This document shows positions 15,559 to 24,107 of a stretch of DNA of 64,000 bases, in pieces; the stretch's first letter is position 1; every line of letters begins with the position of its first letter. Under the pieces are notes generated by a model. The model did not search any database. It saw nothing but the letters and a program-made list of their open reading frames with translations, and was not told the DNA's origin. Position numbers and translations under genes: made by a program. The DNA comes from [Clostridium] scindens ATCC 35704 (lineage in GTDB: Bacteria > Bacillota > Clostridia > Lachnospirales > Lachnospiraceae): assembly GCF_004295125.1 (NCBI RefSeq), contig NZ_CP036170.1:437501-501500 (forward strand). Direction: 5' to 3'.

Positions 15559-17316
15559 TTAGTCTTTCTTGATTCCTGCATAACGGGTATATTTCTCAAA
15601 CGCGGAGGGCATAGAATATTTCTTCTCGATTTCTTCCGGATGTATGAAAAGAAAATCTTTCTGGTTAGTCTTCTCCAACTCATCTACCATTACTTCATAG
15701 CCGGTCATATGCCATTCGATATGGCTGAAGATATGCTTTGCCGTATCCAGCTTCTTTACACGGATGGGCATTAGGCCGATGGATTTGCTATATTCAGTTA
15801 CTTCTTTCATCGTCATGTGGCCAGGCTCGTTCGGGAATTCATACAGTCCTGCAAGAAGTCCCTTAGACGGCCTCTTCTGTATGGCAAGCCTTTGTCCATC
15901 CTTGAATAGAAGCACGGTCCGCTTCTCCATCTTCCGAGCTTTCCCCTTGCTCTTTACTGGTATCTCGCAGGCCGTCCCCTGCTTCCTCGCCTCGCATAGA
16001 TGCGCCACTGGACATTCGCCGCATTTCGGCTCACCGTTGGGCACGCACACGATAGCTCCCAGTTCGATCAGCCCCTGGTTAAAATCGCTGGCTCCATCCG
16101 CCGGAATTACCTTCTCCAATGCCTCCTCCATCTTCTTGCGCACGCTCTGCTTCATGATATCCTCCCGGCTTCCCGTAAGTCTGGATACCACTCGGAGCAC
16201 ATTGCCGTCCACCGCTGGCTTGGGGATGCCAAAGGCAAATGCGCTGATAGCCCCAGCCGTATAATTGCCGATTCCTTTTAAAGAACGGATCTCTTCATAA
16301 GTATCCGGAAAACGGCCATGATAGTCTATCATGATCTGCTGGGCGGCTTTCTGCATGTTTCTTACCCGGTTATAGTAGCCGAGGCCTTCCCATAGTTTCA
16401 GGAGCGTATCTTCTTCTGCCCTTGCAAGTGCCTCTACCGTCGGGAGTTCCCGCAAGAATCTCTCATAATAAGACTTTACCGCCTCCACCCTGGTCTGCTG
16501 AAGCATGATCTCAGACACCCACACCCGGTAGGCGTCCGGATTCCTCCTCCACGGAAGATCCCGCTTATGATTGCGGTACCACGCCATAAGAGGCTCTGCC
16601 ATCTCGTTCAGGATTGGGTTCTCAAGCACGACCGGCACCTCTTGGGCGATCTGGATCGCGTCAGGGCTTACCTCGCAGTCATAGGCAACCACGCGGACGC
16701 CTCCTTCTGCCGCTTCCCTTAAGGCTTTCGCGAACGCCGGATGGGTATCCGTATTGGGTGTAAAGTAGCGGACATCTCTCATCTGGATGACAAAAAACAC
16801 ATAGGCTTCATAACCTTGCCTTACCGCGGCTTTCAACTCTTCTACATGCTTCACGGCACGTTCGCTTGGGGCATCGGGAAAACGCACTCTTCCCTCTTCT
16901 TCCAGCGTCACCCCCTTGACCTCGATCAATATCTTCCGTTCATTCGTCTCTACATACAGGTCTATCCTGGAAATGCCATAAGTATACTCTGGCTTTACCA
17001 AAGTTGCTCCTTTGATCAGGCCGCCTTTTTCAATCCATTCCTTAACCACTTGGTTTGGCGCCTGGGAATCCATATTTACCAGCCTGACGCTTCCCTGATC
17101 CGTCTCTTTTTCCACCGCGATCAGATCCCATCTGGTCTTCCGGTCCGGATTGTCGGACTCCTGCAGGTAGACCCTTGCCCCGGGCCTTAAAAGTTCGGCG
17201 CACCGTCCCGTATTCTTTACATGGACGGTTTCTTTTTTTCCGTTGATATCGATATATGCGATAAACCGGTTTGGACGTTCCAGGAATATCCCCGGTATGA
17301 TGCTATTGTATCTCAT
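15559..17316 (-). CDS. SfsA-MutY fusion: nuclease plus A/G-specific adenine glycosylase
   Basis: One uninterrupted 585-residue frame joins two proteins that are usually separate. Residues 1 to about 230 are an SfsA domain (FLERPNRFIAYI start; IDLYVET and EVKGVTL; FPDAPSERAVKH). Residues 235-585 are MutY: SEIMLQQTRV with the catalytic glutamate, the helix-hairpin-helix LKGIGNYTAGAI, catalytic aspartate in AVDGN, an Fe-S motif C-X7-C-X2-C-X5-C, and a NUDIX-like C-terminal domain. MutY removes adenine opposite 8-oxoguanine. SfsA is a nucleic-acid-binding or nuclease protein of unclear role. The start ATG overlaps the previous gene's stop by 4 bases, so translation is coupled. Confidence 0.92.
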   Translation of the reverse strand: MRYNSIIPGIFLERPNRFIAYIDINGKKETVHVKNTGRCAELLRPGARVYLQESDNPDRKTRWDLIAVEKETDQGSVRLVNMDSQAPNQVVKEWIEKGGLIKGATLVKPEYTYGISRIDLYVETNERKILIEVKGVTLEEEGRVRFPDAPSERAVKHVEELKAAVRQGYEAYVFFVIQMRDVRYFTPNTDTHPAFAKALREAAEGGVRVVAYDCEVSPDAIQIAQEVPVVLENPILNEMAEPLMAWYRNHKRDLPWRRNPDAYRVWVSEIMLQQTRVEAVKSYYERFLRELPTVEALARAEEDTLLKLWEGLGYYNRVRNMQKAAQQIMIDYHGRFPDTYEEIRSLKGIGNYTAGAISAFAFGIPKPAVDGNVLRVVSRLTGSREDIMKQSVRKKMEEALEKVIPADGASDFNQGLIELGAIVCVPNGEPKCGECPVAHLCEARKQGTACEIPVKSKGKARKMEKRTVLLFKDGQRLAIQKRPSKGLLAGLYEFPNEPGHMTMKEVTEYSKSIGLMPIRVKKLDTAKHIFSHIEWHMTGYEVMVDELEKTNQKDFLFIHPEEIEKKYSMPSAFEKYTRYAGIKKD

Positions 17317-18194
17317 CTGTCTTCTCCTTTCACTGCTTCTTGATGCGCCCGCGGCTTCGTTTGTCCCATTCTATCTGCTTCTCTTAATGATGCCTCCAGC
17401 GTATCTTCTACTTTGCCCTGCCTTCCCCAGCCAGTAAAAAAGCCGCTGTTTCTGCCGCCTTTTACAGGTTTTATGCATTTCGATACCATAAACTGAGTGC
17501 GGAAAACGAACTCCTCGGACTCCATAATCGTAAATGGATGCTCCTCCGTCACTATGATCTGAACATCTCTCTTCCGATATTCTGGATATTTTCCCGAGTA
17601 TCCCTCGCTTTGAAGACGAGAATCAATGACTCTGCGTTTCGTCTTAATATCTTCATTCTGGCTGCTTCCATAATCCCTCTTATCATATGCTTCCGACGCA
17701 GCCTTTAACTTATGCCAGATCAAAACATAGAGTTTCTCACGCTTGTGCGAAAGGAGCCTCCGGCTCAGGAAATGTTCAATCCTTTTAGAAGGATGCTTGC
17801 GGCAAATGCGCAACAGCCTTGCATAGGAATTATCACCCGCTTCCTTTGAAAGAGCCATCATCCGTTCTATCCCCTCATAAGTAGCCGGATACCTGTCCTC
17901 AAGAGACTCATTGATCGGAGACCATTCCCGGAAAGGCGCGAATTCCATCAGCCTTAGCAGTTCTTTCTCTTTCCTGCTTAAAACCTTTTCGCCCGGATAC
18001 TCATATTTATCATAGATCGTTCCTATCATGTACGCCAGCTGGCGCCACTGCTCCTGCCCCTTTACCCAGAAATGTCCAATCTGATGGTACTGATAGCAAT
18101 GGATGCTTTCCTCCATATCAAGGCGGCCAAATGCTTTCGGCAGCCCCTCTATACCGCCGGAAAAATACTGCCTTTCGCTATCTTCATGTATCAT
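17313..18194 (-). CDS. Uncharacterised protein, DUF3878-like
   Basis: This is a 293-residue soluble, charged protein with no signal peptide or membrane segment. The segment CYQYHQIGHFWVKGQEQWRQ near residues 33-52 recalls the DUF3878 family of Firmicutes, but this is from memory and not certain. The protein may be shorter at the N-terminus than its relatives: the only site before the ATG at 18194 is a weak, distant GGGAG. The stop overlaps the SfsA-MutY start (ATGA). Its function is unknown, and the coupling suggests nothing more than shared expression. Confidence 0.6.
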   Translation of the reverse strand: MIHEDSERQYFSGGIEGLPKAFGRLDMEESIHCYQYHQIGHFWVKGQEQWRQLAYMIGTIYDKYEYPGEKVLSRKEKELLRLMEFAPFREWSPINESLEDRYPATYEGIERMMALSKEAGDNSYARLLRICRKHPSKRIEHFLSRRLLSHKREKLYVLIWHKLKAASEAYDKRDYGSSQNEDIKTKRRVIDSRLQSEGYSGKYPEYRKRDVQIIVTEEHPFTIMESEEFVFRTQFMVSKCIKPVKGGRNSGFFTGWGRQGKVEDTLEASLREADRMGQTKPRAHQEAVKGEDR

Positions 18195-18311
18195 ATATTT
18201 AATAATAACTCCCTCTTCTTACATATCAGTATGTTAAGAACAGACTCATTATATTACATCCCTGTGTTCTTGCCAACCTGATAACGGCAAAAATAAGCAG
18301 CCAAGAATCAA

Positions 18312-18341
18312 GCGGCATCTCCGCTTTCGCAAAGATGCCGC
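18312..18341 (-). terminator. Possible terminator after the Rpn-type gene
   Basis: On the minus strand GCGGCATCT pairs with AGATGCCGC around a 12-base loop, starting 6 bases after the stop. The following TTGATTCTTGG is only moderately T-rich, so termination may be partial. Confidence 0.5.
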
Positions 18342-18346
18342 CATGC

Positions 18347-19219
18347 CTATATATGAAATTCTTCAAACAGCAGCATTCTATATTCCGTATCCTCCAACGC
18401 CCGTTCCAGTTCTTCCAATCGCTTTGACTGGAGTAACTGCTGGGCCAGCCGGGCCATACGCGCTTCCCCAGACTGCTCGCCCTGTTTTATTCCTTGTTTT
18501 ATTCCTTGCTCATGTCCCGCATTCCAATTACTTTTCATCTGATAATTATAGTCCCTGATCGCTTTCTCCCTGGCTTCATACTCCAGCCGTTTCTGCTCAT
18601 CCGCACTAAGATTCGTTAAAGCCTCATAAGCCTTTCCCAGGAATTTATCCGTCTTTGCTATCATCTCCAGTTCCTCCTTCCTCTCTGCATTGATAAAGCG
18701 TGCCCACTTCAGCAGTTCCGTCTCCGGATATCCATATTTCTCTAATTTGGGCAGTTCCAGTATATGTACTTCTAATTTGTCCGTATACTTCCTGCGCCTT
18801 ACATCCTCCCAGATATGGAACCTTGAATAAAACTCTACATCTTCCTCAAACATTACGAAGTCCAGTATGCCTATATGTATACACTTCTTTAGTACGTCAT
18901 AATCTTCTCCTGCTTTTATCTGGTCAACATACATCTTTCCCAAATAAAAAAGCGACCGCTCCGCCCACAATTCAAAAGGCGCCATCTGCATCTCCATGTT
19001 GATCTGGACATTGCCATTGAGAAGAACCCGCACATCGAGGATCCCCAATTTTTCTTCTTGGCTTTCCTTCCTCAGATGAGTGGGAAGCAGCGTAGTATTA
19101 ACAATATCCTCCGGCCTGATTCCAAGCACCGCTGAGATAAACCCCCGCCGCACCTCCGGCTCCTCCATCAATTCCTTAAAGCAAAAGTCTACTTTGGGCT
19201 TCATTATAAATTCACTCAT
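18347..19219 (-). CDS. Rpn/PD-(D/E)XK nuclease family protein
   Basis: This is a 290-residue member of the PDDEXK_2 group (often annotated as recombination-promoting nuclease or putative transposase). The core LDVRVLLNGNVQINMEMQ near residues 67-84 gives the D-(E-x-Q) nuclease signature, and the start KPKVDFCFKELM is typical. The C-terminus holds a helical tail with a short repeat, GIKQGIKQGEQ. I start it at the ATG at 19219 with an AGGAG site. Such genes are often multi-copy and mobile in gut Firmicutes, but no inverted repeats marking an element were seen. Confidence 0.85.
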   Translation of the reverse strand: MSEFIMKPKVDFCFKELMEEPEVRRGFISAVLGIRPEDIVNTTLLPTHLRKESQEEKLGILDVRVLLNGNVQINMEMQMAPFELWAERSLFYLGKMYVDQIKAGEDYDVLKKCIHIGILDFVMFEEDVEFYSRFHIWEDVRRRKYTDKLEVHILELPKLEKYGYPETELLKWARFINAERKEELEMIAKTDKFLGKAYEALTNLSADEQKRLEYEAREKAIRDYNYQMKSNWNAGHEQGIKQGIKQGEQSGEARMARLAQQLLQSKRLEELERALEDTEYRMLLFEEFHI

Positions 19220-19464
19220 CTTACCGCTCCTTTCTCCGTAAGAAAGATGCGGCAAATGATGCTTGTCCTACTTTTATTATATGGACGTTTCCCGGAATAT
19301 ACAACATCTTTCTTACTCTGTATTTGGTTGTCAATTAGGGATTATTAAGGCTGAAAGGCCATGAAACTTGCCAGATATGGCTTGATAGAATCCATTTTAA
19401 TACATAAGGCTTTTGTTTGCAATCACCTTTATCTAATCCACCCATCAGGCCCTCCCATCAGGCC

Positions 19465-19629
19465 GTGGTACGCTGCTTCTCCCAGTGTTGGGACAACCCC
19501 TGCGGATTTACCATTGCTCCTGGCTGCGATATTCCTGTTGCAGCGCCGCTTGCCAATATCGACGCCTACATGGAAGCCGCGCGCCAATGCGCCAAATATC
19601 CGGTGCAGCCATCCAACTGGGAGGCCTGA
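19465..19629 (+). pseudogene. C-terminal remnant of a UroD-family methyltransferase gene
   Basis: About 54 codons in one frame, ending at TGA, encode the tail of a UroD/MtaA-type protein. The stretch around DNPCGFTIAPGCDIP and ANIDAYMEAAR lines up with the C-terminus of the intact gene at 21332-22450 (DNPAGFILNTGCQLP, ANVEAFIYAAR), with about 15 identities in 33 positions and no gap. Nothing upstream encodes the rest of the protein, and no start or ribosome binding site fits. It is read as a decayed paralogue left beside the corrinoid gene cluster. Confidence 0.7.
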
Positions 19630-19653
19630 TTTTCGCCCGGCAGGCGAAAAACA

Positions 19654-19682
19654 TTGAGTGCTTACTTACAATATGTTATATT
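19654..19682 (+). promoter_or_regulatory. Promoter of the ABC-F gene
   Basis: TTGAGT (19654-19659) and TATATT (19677-19682) are spaced by 17 bases, about 65 bases before the ABC-F start. A 7-bp hairpin (GAGGATG with CATCCTC, 19686-19708) lies at the very 5' end of the predicted transcript. Confidence 0.7.
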
Positions 19683-19747
19683 AATGAGGATGTCTAACTG
19701 GCATCCTCATTCATATTAAAAGCAATGATGCAAAGGAGTATCACAGC

Positions 19748-21304
19748 ATGAGCATATTAACCGTAGACCATCTTTCCCACGGATTCGGAGACCGCGCCAT
19801 CTTCCAGGATGTCTCCTTCCGCATGCTAAAAGGCGAGCACATTGGCCTGGTCGGCGCAAACGGGGAAGGCAAATCAACATTTTTCAATATCGTAACCGGC
19901 AAGCTTGCCCCTGATGCCGGTAAGATCGAGTGGGCCAAGAACGTCCGCATCGGCTACCTGGACCAGCATACCGTGCTTGAAAAGGGTATGACCATCCGCG
20001 ATGTGTTAAAATCCGCTTTTTCCTATCTATTTGAAATGGAGGCGAGGATGAACGATATCTGCGACAAACTTGGGTCGGCAGATGAAGAGGCCATGAATAA
20101 ACTGATGGAAGAATTGGGCGTCATCCAGGATACCCTGACGATGCATGACTTCTATGTGATCGACGCAAAGGTGGAAGAAGTGGCGCGGGCCTTAGGGCTT
20201 CTGGATATCGGCCTTGATAAGGACGTCACCGACTTAAGCGGCGGCCAGAGGACCAGGATCCTGCTTGGGAAGCTGCTGCTCCAGAAGCCTGACATCCTGC
20301 TTTTGGACGAGCCTACTAATTATCTGGATGAAGAGCATATCAACTGGCTAAAACGCTATCTTAACGAGTATGAGAACGCCTTTGTCCTGATCTCCCATGA
20401 TATCCCGTTCCTCAATGATGTCGTCAACATCATCTACCATATGGAGAACCAGGAACTGAACCGGTATGTGGGGGATTATGATGAATTCCAGAAAGTGTAT
20501 GAAGTGAAAAAAGCACAGCTGGAGGCCGCTTACAAGCGCCAGCAGCAGGAGATCAGCCAGTTAAAAGACTTCGTGGCAAGGAATAAGGCCCGTGTCTCTA
20601 CCAGGAATATGGCCATGTCCCGCCAGAAAAAACTGGATAAGATGGATGTCATCGAACTGGCAGCCGACAGGCCAAAGCCCGAATTTCACTTCCGCCTGGG
20701 ACGCACGCCGGGAAAATATATCTTTGAGATCAAGGACTTTGTGATCGGATATGACGAGCCGCTCTCAAAGCCACTCAATCTCTCGCTTGAAAGAGGACAG
20801 AAGATTGCCCTTACCGGCGCCAATGGAATTGGCAAGACCACGTTGATCCGAAGCATCCTGGGCCTGGTGCCTCCTCTGTCCGGCACCTGCGAATTAGGAG
20901 AGAACGTATTGCCCGGCTACTTCGAGCAGGAAGGGGATTATAACAACAAGACGACCTGCATTGAAGAAATCTGGCAGGAGTTTCCTTCCTTTAACCAGTA
21001 TGAAGTCCGCTCCTCCCTTGCCAAATGCGGCCTGACTACCAAGCACATCGAGAGCCAGGTGCGGGTACTGAGCGGAGGCGAGCAGGCGAAGGTCCGCCTG
21101 TGCAAACTGATCAACCGGGATACCAACGTCCTGCTTCTGGATGAGCCCACCAATCACCTGGATGCAGACGCTAAGGATGCCCTGAAAGAGGCTCTTAGGG
21201 AATACCGGGGAACCTTGCTTCTCATCTGCCATGAGCCTGAATTTTATCAGGACATTGTAAATGAAGTCTGGGACTGTAGCAAATGGACGACCAAGATCGT
21301 ATAG
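19748..21304 (+). CDS. ABC-F family ATPase
   Basis: This is a 518-residue duplicated-ATPase protein without membrane segments, the layout of ABC-F translation factors. Walker A1 is GANGEGKS at 36-43 and the first signature is LSGGQRTR; the second half has GANGIGKTT and LSGGEQAK, each followed by LLLDEPTN and a Walker B. The linker around residues 255-300 is helical and basic, as expected for the arm that enters the ribosomal exit site. Members either rescue stalled ribosomes or protect against antibiotics; which applies here cannot be told. It has its own promoter and a terminator-like hairpin at its end. Confidence 0.9.
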   Translation: MSILTVDHLSHGFGDRAIFQDVSFRMLKGEHIGLVGANGEGKSTFFNIVTGKLAPDAGKIEWAKNVRIGYLDQHTVLEKGMTIRDVLKSAFSYLFEMEARMNDICDKLGSADEEAMNKLMEELGVIQDTLTMHDFYVIDAKVEEVARALGLLDIGLDKDVTDLSGGQRTRILLGKLLLQKPDILLLDEPTNYLDEEHINWLKRYLNEYENAFVLISHDIPFLNDVVNIIYHMENQELNRYVGDYDEFQKVYEVKKAQLEAAYKRQQQEISQLKDFVARNKARVSTRNMAMSRQKKLDKMDVIELAADRPKPEFHFRLGRTPGKYIFEIKDFVIGYDEPLSKPLNLSLERGQKIALTGANGIGKTTLIRSILGLVPPLSGTCELGENVLPGYFEQEGDYNNKTTCIEEIWQEFPSFNQYEVRSSLAKCGLTTKHIESQVRVLSGGEQAKVRLCKLINRDTNVLLLDEPTNHLDADAKDALKEALREYRGTLLLICHEPEFYQDIVNEVWDCSKWTTKIV

Positions 21305-21315
21305 GTCGTCCATTT
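21281..21315. terminator. Hairpin between convergent ABC-F and UroD-type genes
   Basis: A perfect 12-bp stem (AAATGGACGACC with GGTCGTCCATTT) overlaps the ABC-F stop codon, with an 11-base loop. The two genes face each other with 27 bases between, so it probably ends transcription on both strands, although the T tracts are short. Confidence 0.65.
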
Positions 21316-21331
21316 GGCTATGTTATATTCC

Positions 21332-22450
21332 CTATCCTTCCGTGATCCCTCTTGGCATCTTTCCAATCCTTGCCCCTCTCCCGTACTTCCTGGCCGCATA
21401 GATAAATGCCTCCACATTTGCCTTTGGCGTTCCTATGGGAAGCTGGCAGCCGGTATTGAGAATAAAGCCGGCAGGATTGTCCGCGCATTTTATCAGACAT
21501 TCCCTGCAGGATTCCATTACCTCGTCTATCGTTCCTTCTTTCATAACATCCACAGGAGGAACATTGCCCGCAATCCGCATCCGGTCTCCTACCGCATCTT
21601 TCGCCTCTTTTAGATCTTCGCAGTTGTCAATGCTGAAGGAAAACAATCCCGCATCTGCAAGATCTCCCCATATCGGGCTTGTCTTGCCGCAGATATGCGC
21701 GCCTGGCCTGGAGCCCATGATCTTTTCCGTTCCGTCGATCAATTTTTTGATGTATGGCAGGGAATACTCGTCAAACTGCTTCTTACTGATGACGTCCATA
21801 CAGGTCACAGGGTCTGAAAAATTGGTCCCTACCGGTCCAAATTCCCGGCGAAATGCCTCAAACCATCTAAGGGAGCATTCTACCGTAAGATCCAGCAGCT
21901 TATGAAGCATCTCGGGATTCTTGCGGGTATCCTTAAGCACCATCTCCACCGGACGGACTGCGATCGCCGTAGAGATTGGCCCTGCCACGCTGGTGGTCAT
22001 GCTGACATCCGGGAACCGGTCTTTTAGCCGTTTCGCGCTTTCAAGGATAGGAGCCAGCACTGGATTCTTGTATGGGTCCGTCACTTCCAGCCTCTCAAAG
22101 TCCGCATAGTCCTTAAGGATATGCTCCTCCACATAATCGATCCCATGTTCCGGCGCCCGCAGTTTTGACCCTAGGGCTCCTCCGATCGTCTTAAGTCCCA
22201 ATCCTACGTTGAAGCTGTCCAGGCCGAACTCTTCCTTTCTCCTTCGTATGACTTCGCTCTTTACTTCAAAGTCTTTGGCAAACTGGGTGGTGGTAAACCC
22301 GAATATATCTGCCATAGCCGGATCCGGCGCCTGCAAGGTATAAGGAATATAATCCACCTCTTCCCCCGCATTATATGCCTTCATCCGCTCCGCTGCCGTC
22401 ATCTCATCCTTCTGGCCATCCATTAGCCGCTTTAACTCATCATACTCCAT
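21332..22450 (-). CDS. UroD-superfamily methyltransferase (MtaA/CmuA-like)
   Basis: This 372-residue protein belongs to the uroporphyrinogen decarboxylase superfamily, in its branch of corrinoid-linked methyltransferases (MtaA, MtbA, CmuA). GAHICGKTSP gives the His-x-Cys zinc pair and GFILNTGCQLP the later cysteine that completes such sites. The start at 22450 follows GGAG by 8 bases. It is the last gene of the cobalamin-riboswitch operon. It could move a methyl group to or from a corrinoid protein; whether it demethylates a substrate or passes the methyl to an acceptor cannot be decided from sequence. Confidence 0.8.
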   Translation of the reverse strand: MEYDELKRLMDGQKDEMTAAERMKAYNAGEEVDYIPYTLQAPDPAMADIFGFTTTQFAKDFEVKSEVIRRRKEEFGLDSFNVGLGLKTIGGALGSKLRAPEHGIDYVEEHILKDYADFERLEVTDPYKNPVLAPILESAKRLKDRFPDVSMTTSVAGPISTAIAVRPVEMVLKDTRKNPEMLHKLLDLTVECSLRWFEAFRREFGPVGTNFSDPVTCMDVISKKQFDEYSLPYIKKLIDGTEKIMGSRPGAHICGKTSPIWGDLADAGLFSFSIDNCEDLKEAKDAVGDRMRIAGNVPPVDVMKEGTIDEVMESCRECLIKCADNPAGFILNTGCQLPIGTPKANVEAFIYAARKYGRGARIGKMPRGITEG

Positions 22451-22504
22451 CTTCTGATCTCCTTTATCTGTCCCGGCCATGCACACAGCCGGAAGTGTTC
22501 ACGC

Positions 22505-24106
22505 TTACGGATATTCAGGAAAAATCATGCTTTCGGTAAATATCCGCTCGTAATTCTCGGTCTCCGCCAGTTCCATGTATTCCATCCTTCTGGCCAGTTC
22601 CTCTACCTCGTGCCTTGCTTTACTTGACATCAGCGTCATGTATGCCCCCGTCTTGGAAGAGTTTCCCACATAGATCAACTTATCTTCCACTTCCTTTGGC
22701 AGGATCCCGGTCCCTGTCAATGATTCTGCCGGCAGATGGGCCCCAAACTGCCCGGCTATCAGAACCTTGTCTAAATCTTTCATGGAAATTCCTGCTTTAT
22801 TAAGCAGCGCCACGAATCCTGACAAAATGGCTCCTTTTGCCAGTTGTACCTGCCGTACATCTCCCTGGGTTACCAGAAGCCGGGGATTCTCATGCAGAAC
22901 AAATTCCCGCTTTGCCCCATTCATCTGGATCATCAGATACCGGTAATCCGACTCGGGCAGCCGATCCTTCTTGATAAACGCCCCGGTCTTCTTGACGATT
23001 CCTGTACGCAGAAGTTCTTTCACCACGGCGAGTATGCCACTCCCGCAGATTCCGGCGGGTTCCTGGTTATCTATTGTCGCAAGTTCGATTCCTTTCTCTG
23101 TGATCCGGACATCCTCAACCGCTCCTTCGGCCGCCCGCATACCGGAACTGATATTCATCCCTTCCAGCGCAGGTCCTGCGGCGCAGGAACAGCAGAGCAG
23201 CCTTCCATGGCTTGCAAGCACGATCTCTCCATTGGTACCGATATCAATAAAAAGTACATTTCCCGGTTCTTTCTGCAGCTGGCACACATAGGCCCCAGCC
23301 ACGATGTCCGCGCCAATATATCCCGATACCTGTGGAAGGCAGTAAAGCCTCGTATCTTTCCCTGCCTGGATGCCTATCTCGCTTGCTGCCAGTTCTCTGG
23401 CCTCCTTAAATGCCGGTTTGTACGGCGCTCTTCCGATGGATCTGGCATCCACGCCGAGAAGCATATGCGTCATCGTACAGTTTGCCGCCACATGTATTTC
23501 CCGGATTTCTTCCTTATCCACGGAAGCCTCCAGGCATACCTCTGTGATCATTGCGTTAATAGACTGTACGATCGCGTCTTTTAACTCTCCGATTCCTGTC
23601 TCCGGATTCTCATACTCATACGTGATCCTGGTGAGCACGTCCAGGCCATAGTGCTTCTGGGCATTGATCATGGACGCGTCCGCCAGTTCCTCTCCGGTGC
23701 GAAGTTCGATCAAGGCCGTCACGACGGTGGTCGTGCCAATATCGATCGCAATGCCATATCCATCCTCATAGGCATCCATCACGAACTCCGGCACATATCC
23801 TTTTGTCAATACCTTATGCTTGCGTTCTTTCTTCAGAAGTTCTACCTCTACATCTCCCAGCACTTCCGCCATGCAGGACAGGCGGATACCCTGTTCCCGT
23901 TCTCCTGCGCTTAACTGATCCATCTCCGTCTCGGAGGCTGCAGATACCTGCCCGCTTAGAATCCTTACCTTGCATTTTCCGCAGATTCCCTTGCCATTGC
24001 AAGGATTATCCACAAATATGCCTTCAGCAAGCAGCACCTTCAGCAGATTATCTCCCTCCTTGCAGGAAATCTTCTTTCCACTTTGCTTTACCGTCACTGA
24101 CGCCAT
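22505..24106 (-). CDS. Corrinoid reductive activator (RACo-type, ASKHA + 2Fe-2S)
   Basis: This 533-residue protein has an N-terminal plant-type [2Fe-2S] domain with C36, C42, C45 and C78, followed by an ASKHA-fold ATPase domain (DUF4445): IAIDIGTTTVV near residue 117, VLFIDIGTNGEI, GICGSGI and VLIAGQFGAH. This is the layout of RACo, which restores Co(I) in corrinoid methyl carriers when they oxidise to Co(II), using ATP and reduced ferredoxin. It lies between two UroD-type genes and shares the operon with two corrinoid proteins, its expected clients. The start follows an AGGAGG site. Confidence 0.92.
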   Translation of the reverse strand: MASVTVKQSGKKISCKEGDNLLKVLLAEGIFVDNPCNGKGICGKCKVRILSGQVSAASETEMDQLSAGEREQGIRLSCMAEVLGDVEVELLKKERKHKVLTKGYVPEFVMDAYEDGYGIAIDIGTTTVVTALIELRTGEELADASMINAQKHYGLDVLTRITYEYENPETGIGELKDAIVQSINAMITEVCLEASVDKEEIREIHVAANCTMTHMLLGVDARSIGRAPYKPAFKEARELAASEIGIQAGKDTRLYCLPQVSGYIGADIVAGAYVCQLQKEPGNVLFIDIGTNGEIVLASHGRLLCCSCAAGPALEGMNISSGMRAAEGAVEDVRITEKGIELATIDNQEPAGICGSGILAVVKELLRTGIVKKTGAFIKKDRLPESDYRYLMIQMNGAKREFVLHENPRLLVTQGDVRQVQLAKGAILSGFVALLNKAGISMKDLDKVLIAGQFGAHLPAESLTGTGILPKEVEDKLIYVGNSSKTGAYMTLMSSKARHEVEELARRMEYMELAETENYERIFTESMIFPEYP

Positions 24107-24107
24107 C

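Larger units (their letters stand above)
19220..19747. other. Long intergenic region with a gene remnant
   Basis: This 528-base gap between the Rpn-type and ABC-F genes holds no intact gene. From left to right it contains the Rpn upstream region, about 100 bases with no feature I can name, a UroD-like gene remnant ending at 19629, a TTTTCGCC/GGCGAAAA hairpin at about 19632-19651, the ABC-F promoter at 19654-19682 and a small hairpin at 19686-19708. Confidence 0.7.

Noticed and set aside
18347-19219. Complete insertion sequence at the Rpn-type gene
   Set aside because: No terminal inverted repeats or target duplications were found around the gene, so only the nuclease-family call is kept.
19361-19657. 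ORF of 98 codons overlapping the UroD-type remnant
   Set aside because: It is in a different frame from the recognisable UroD-type sequence and has no ribosome binding site or family match.
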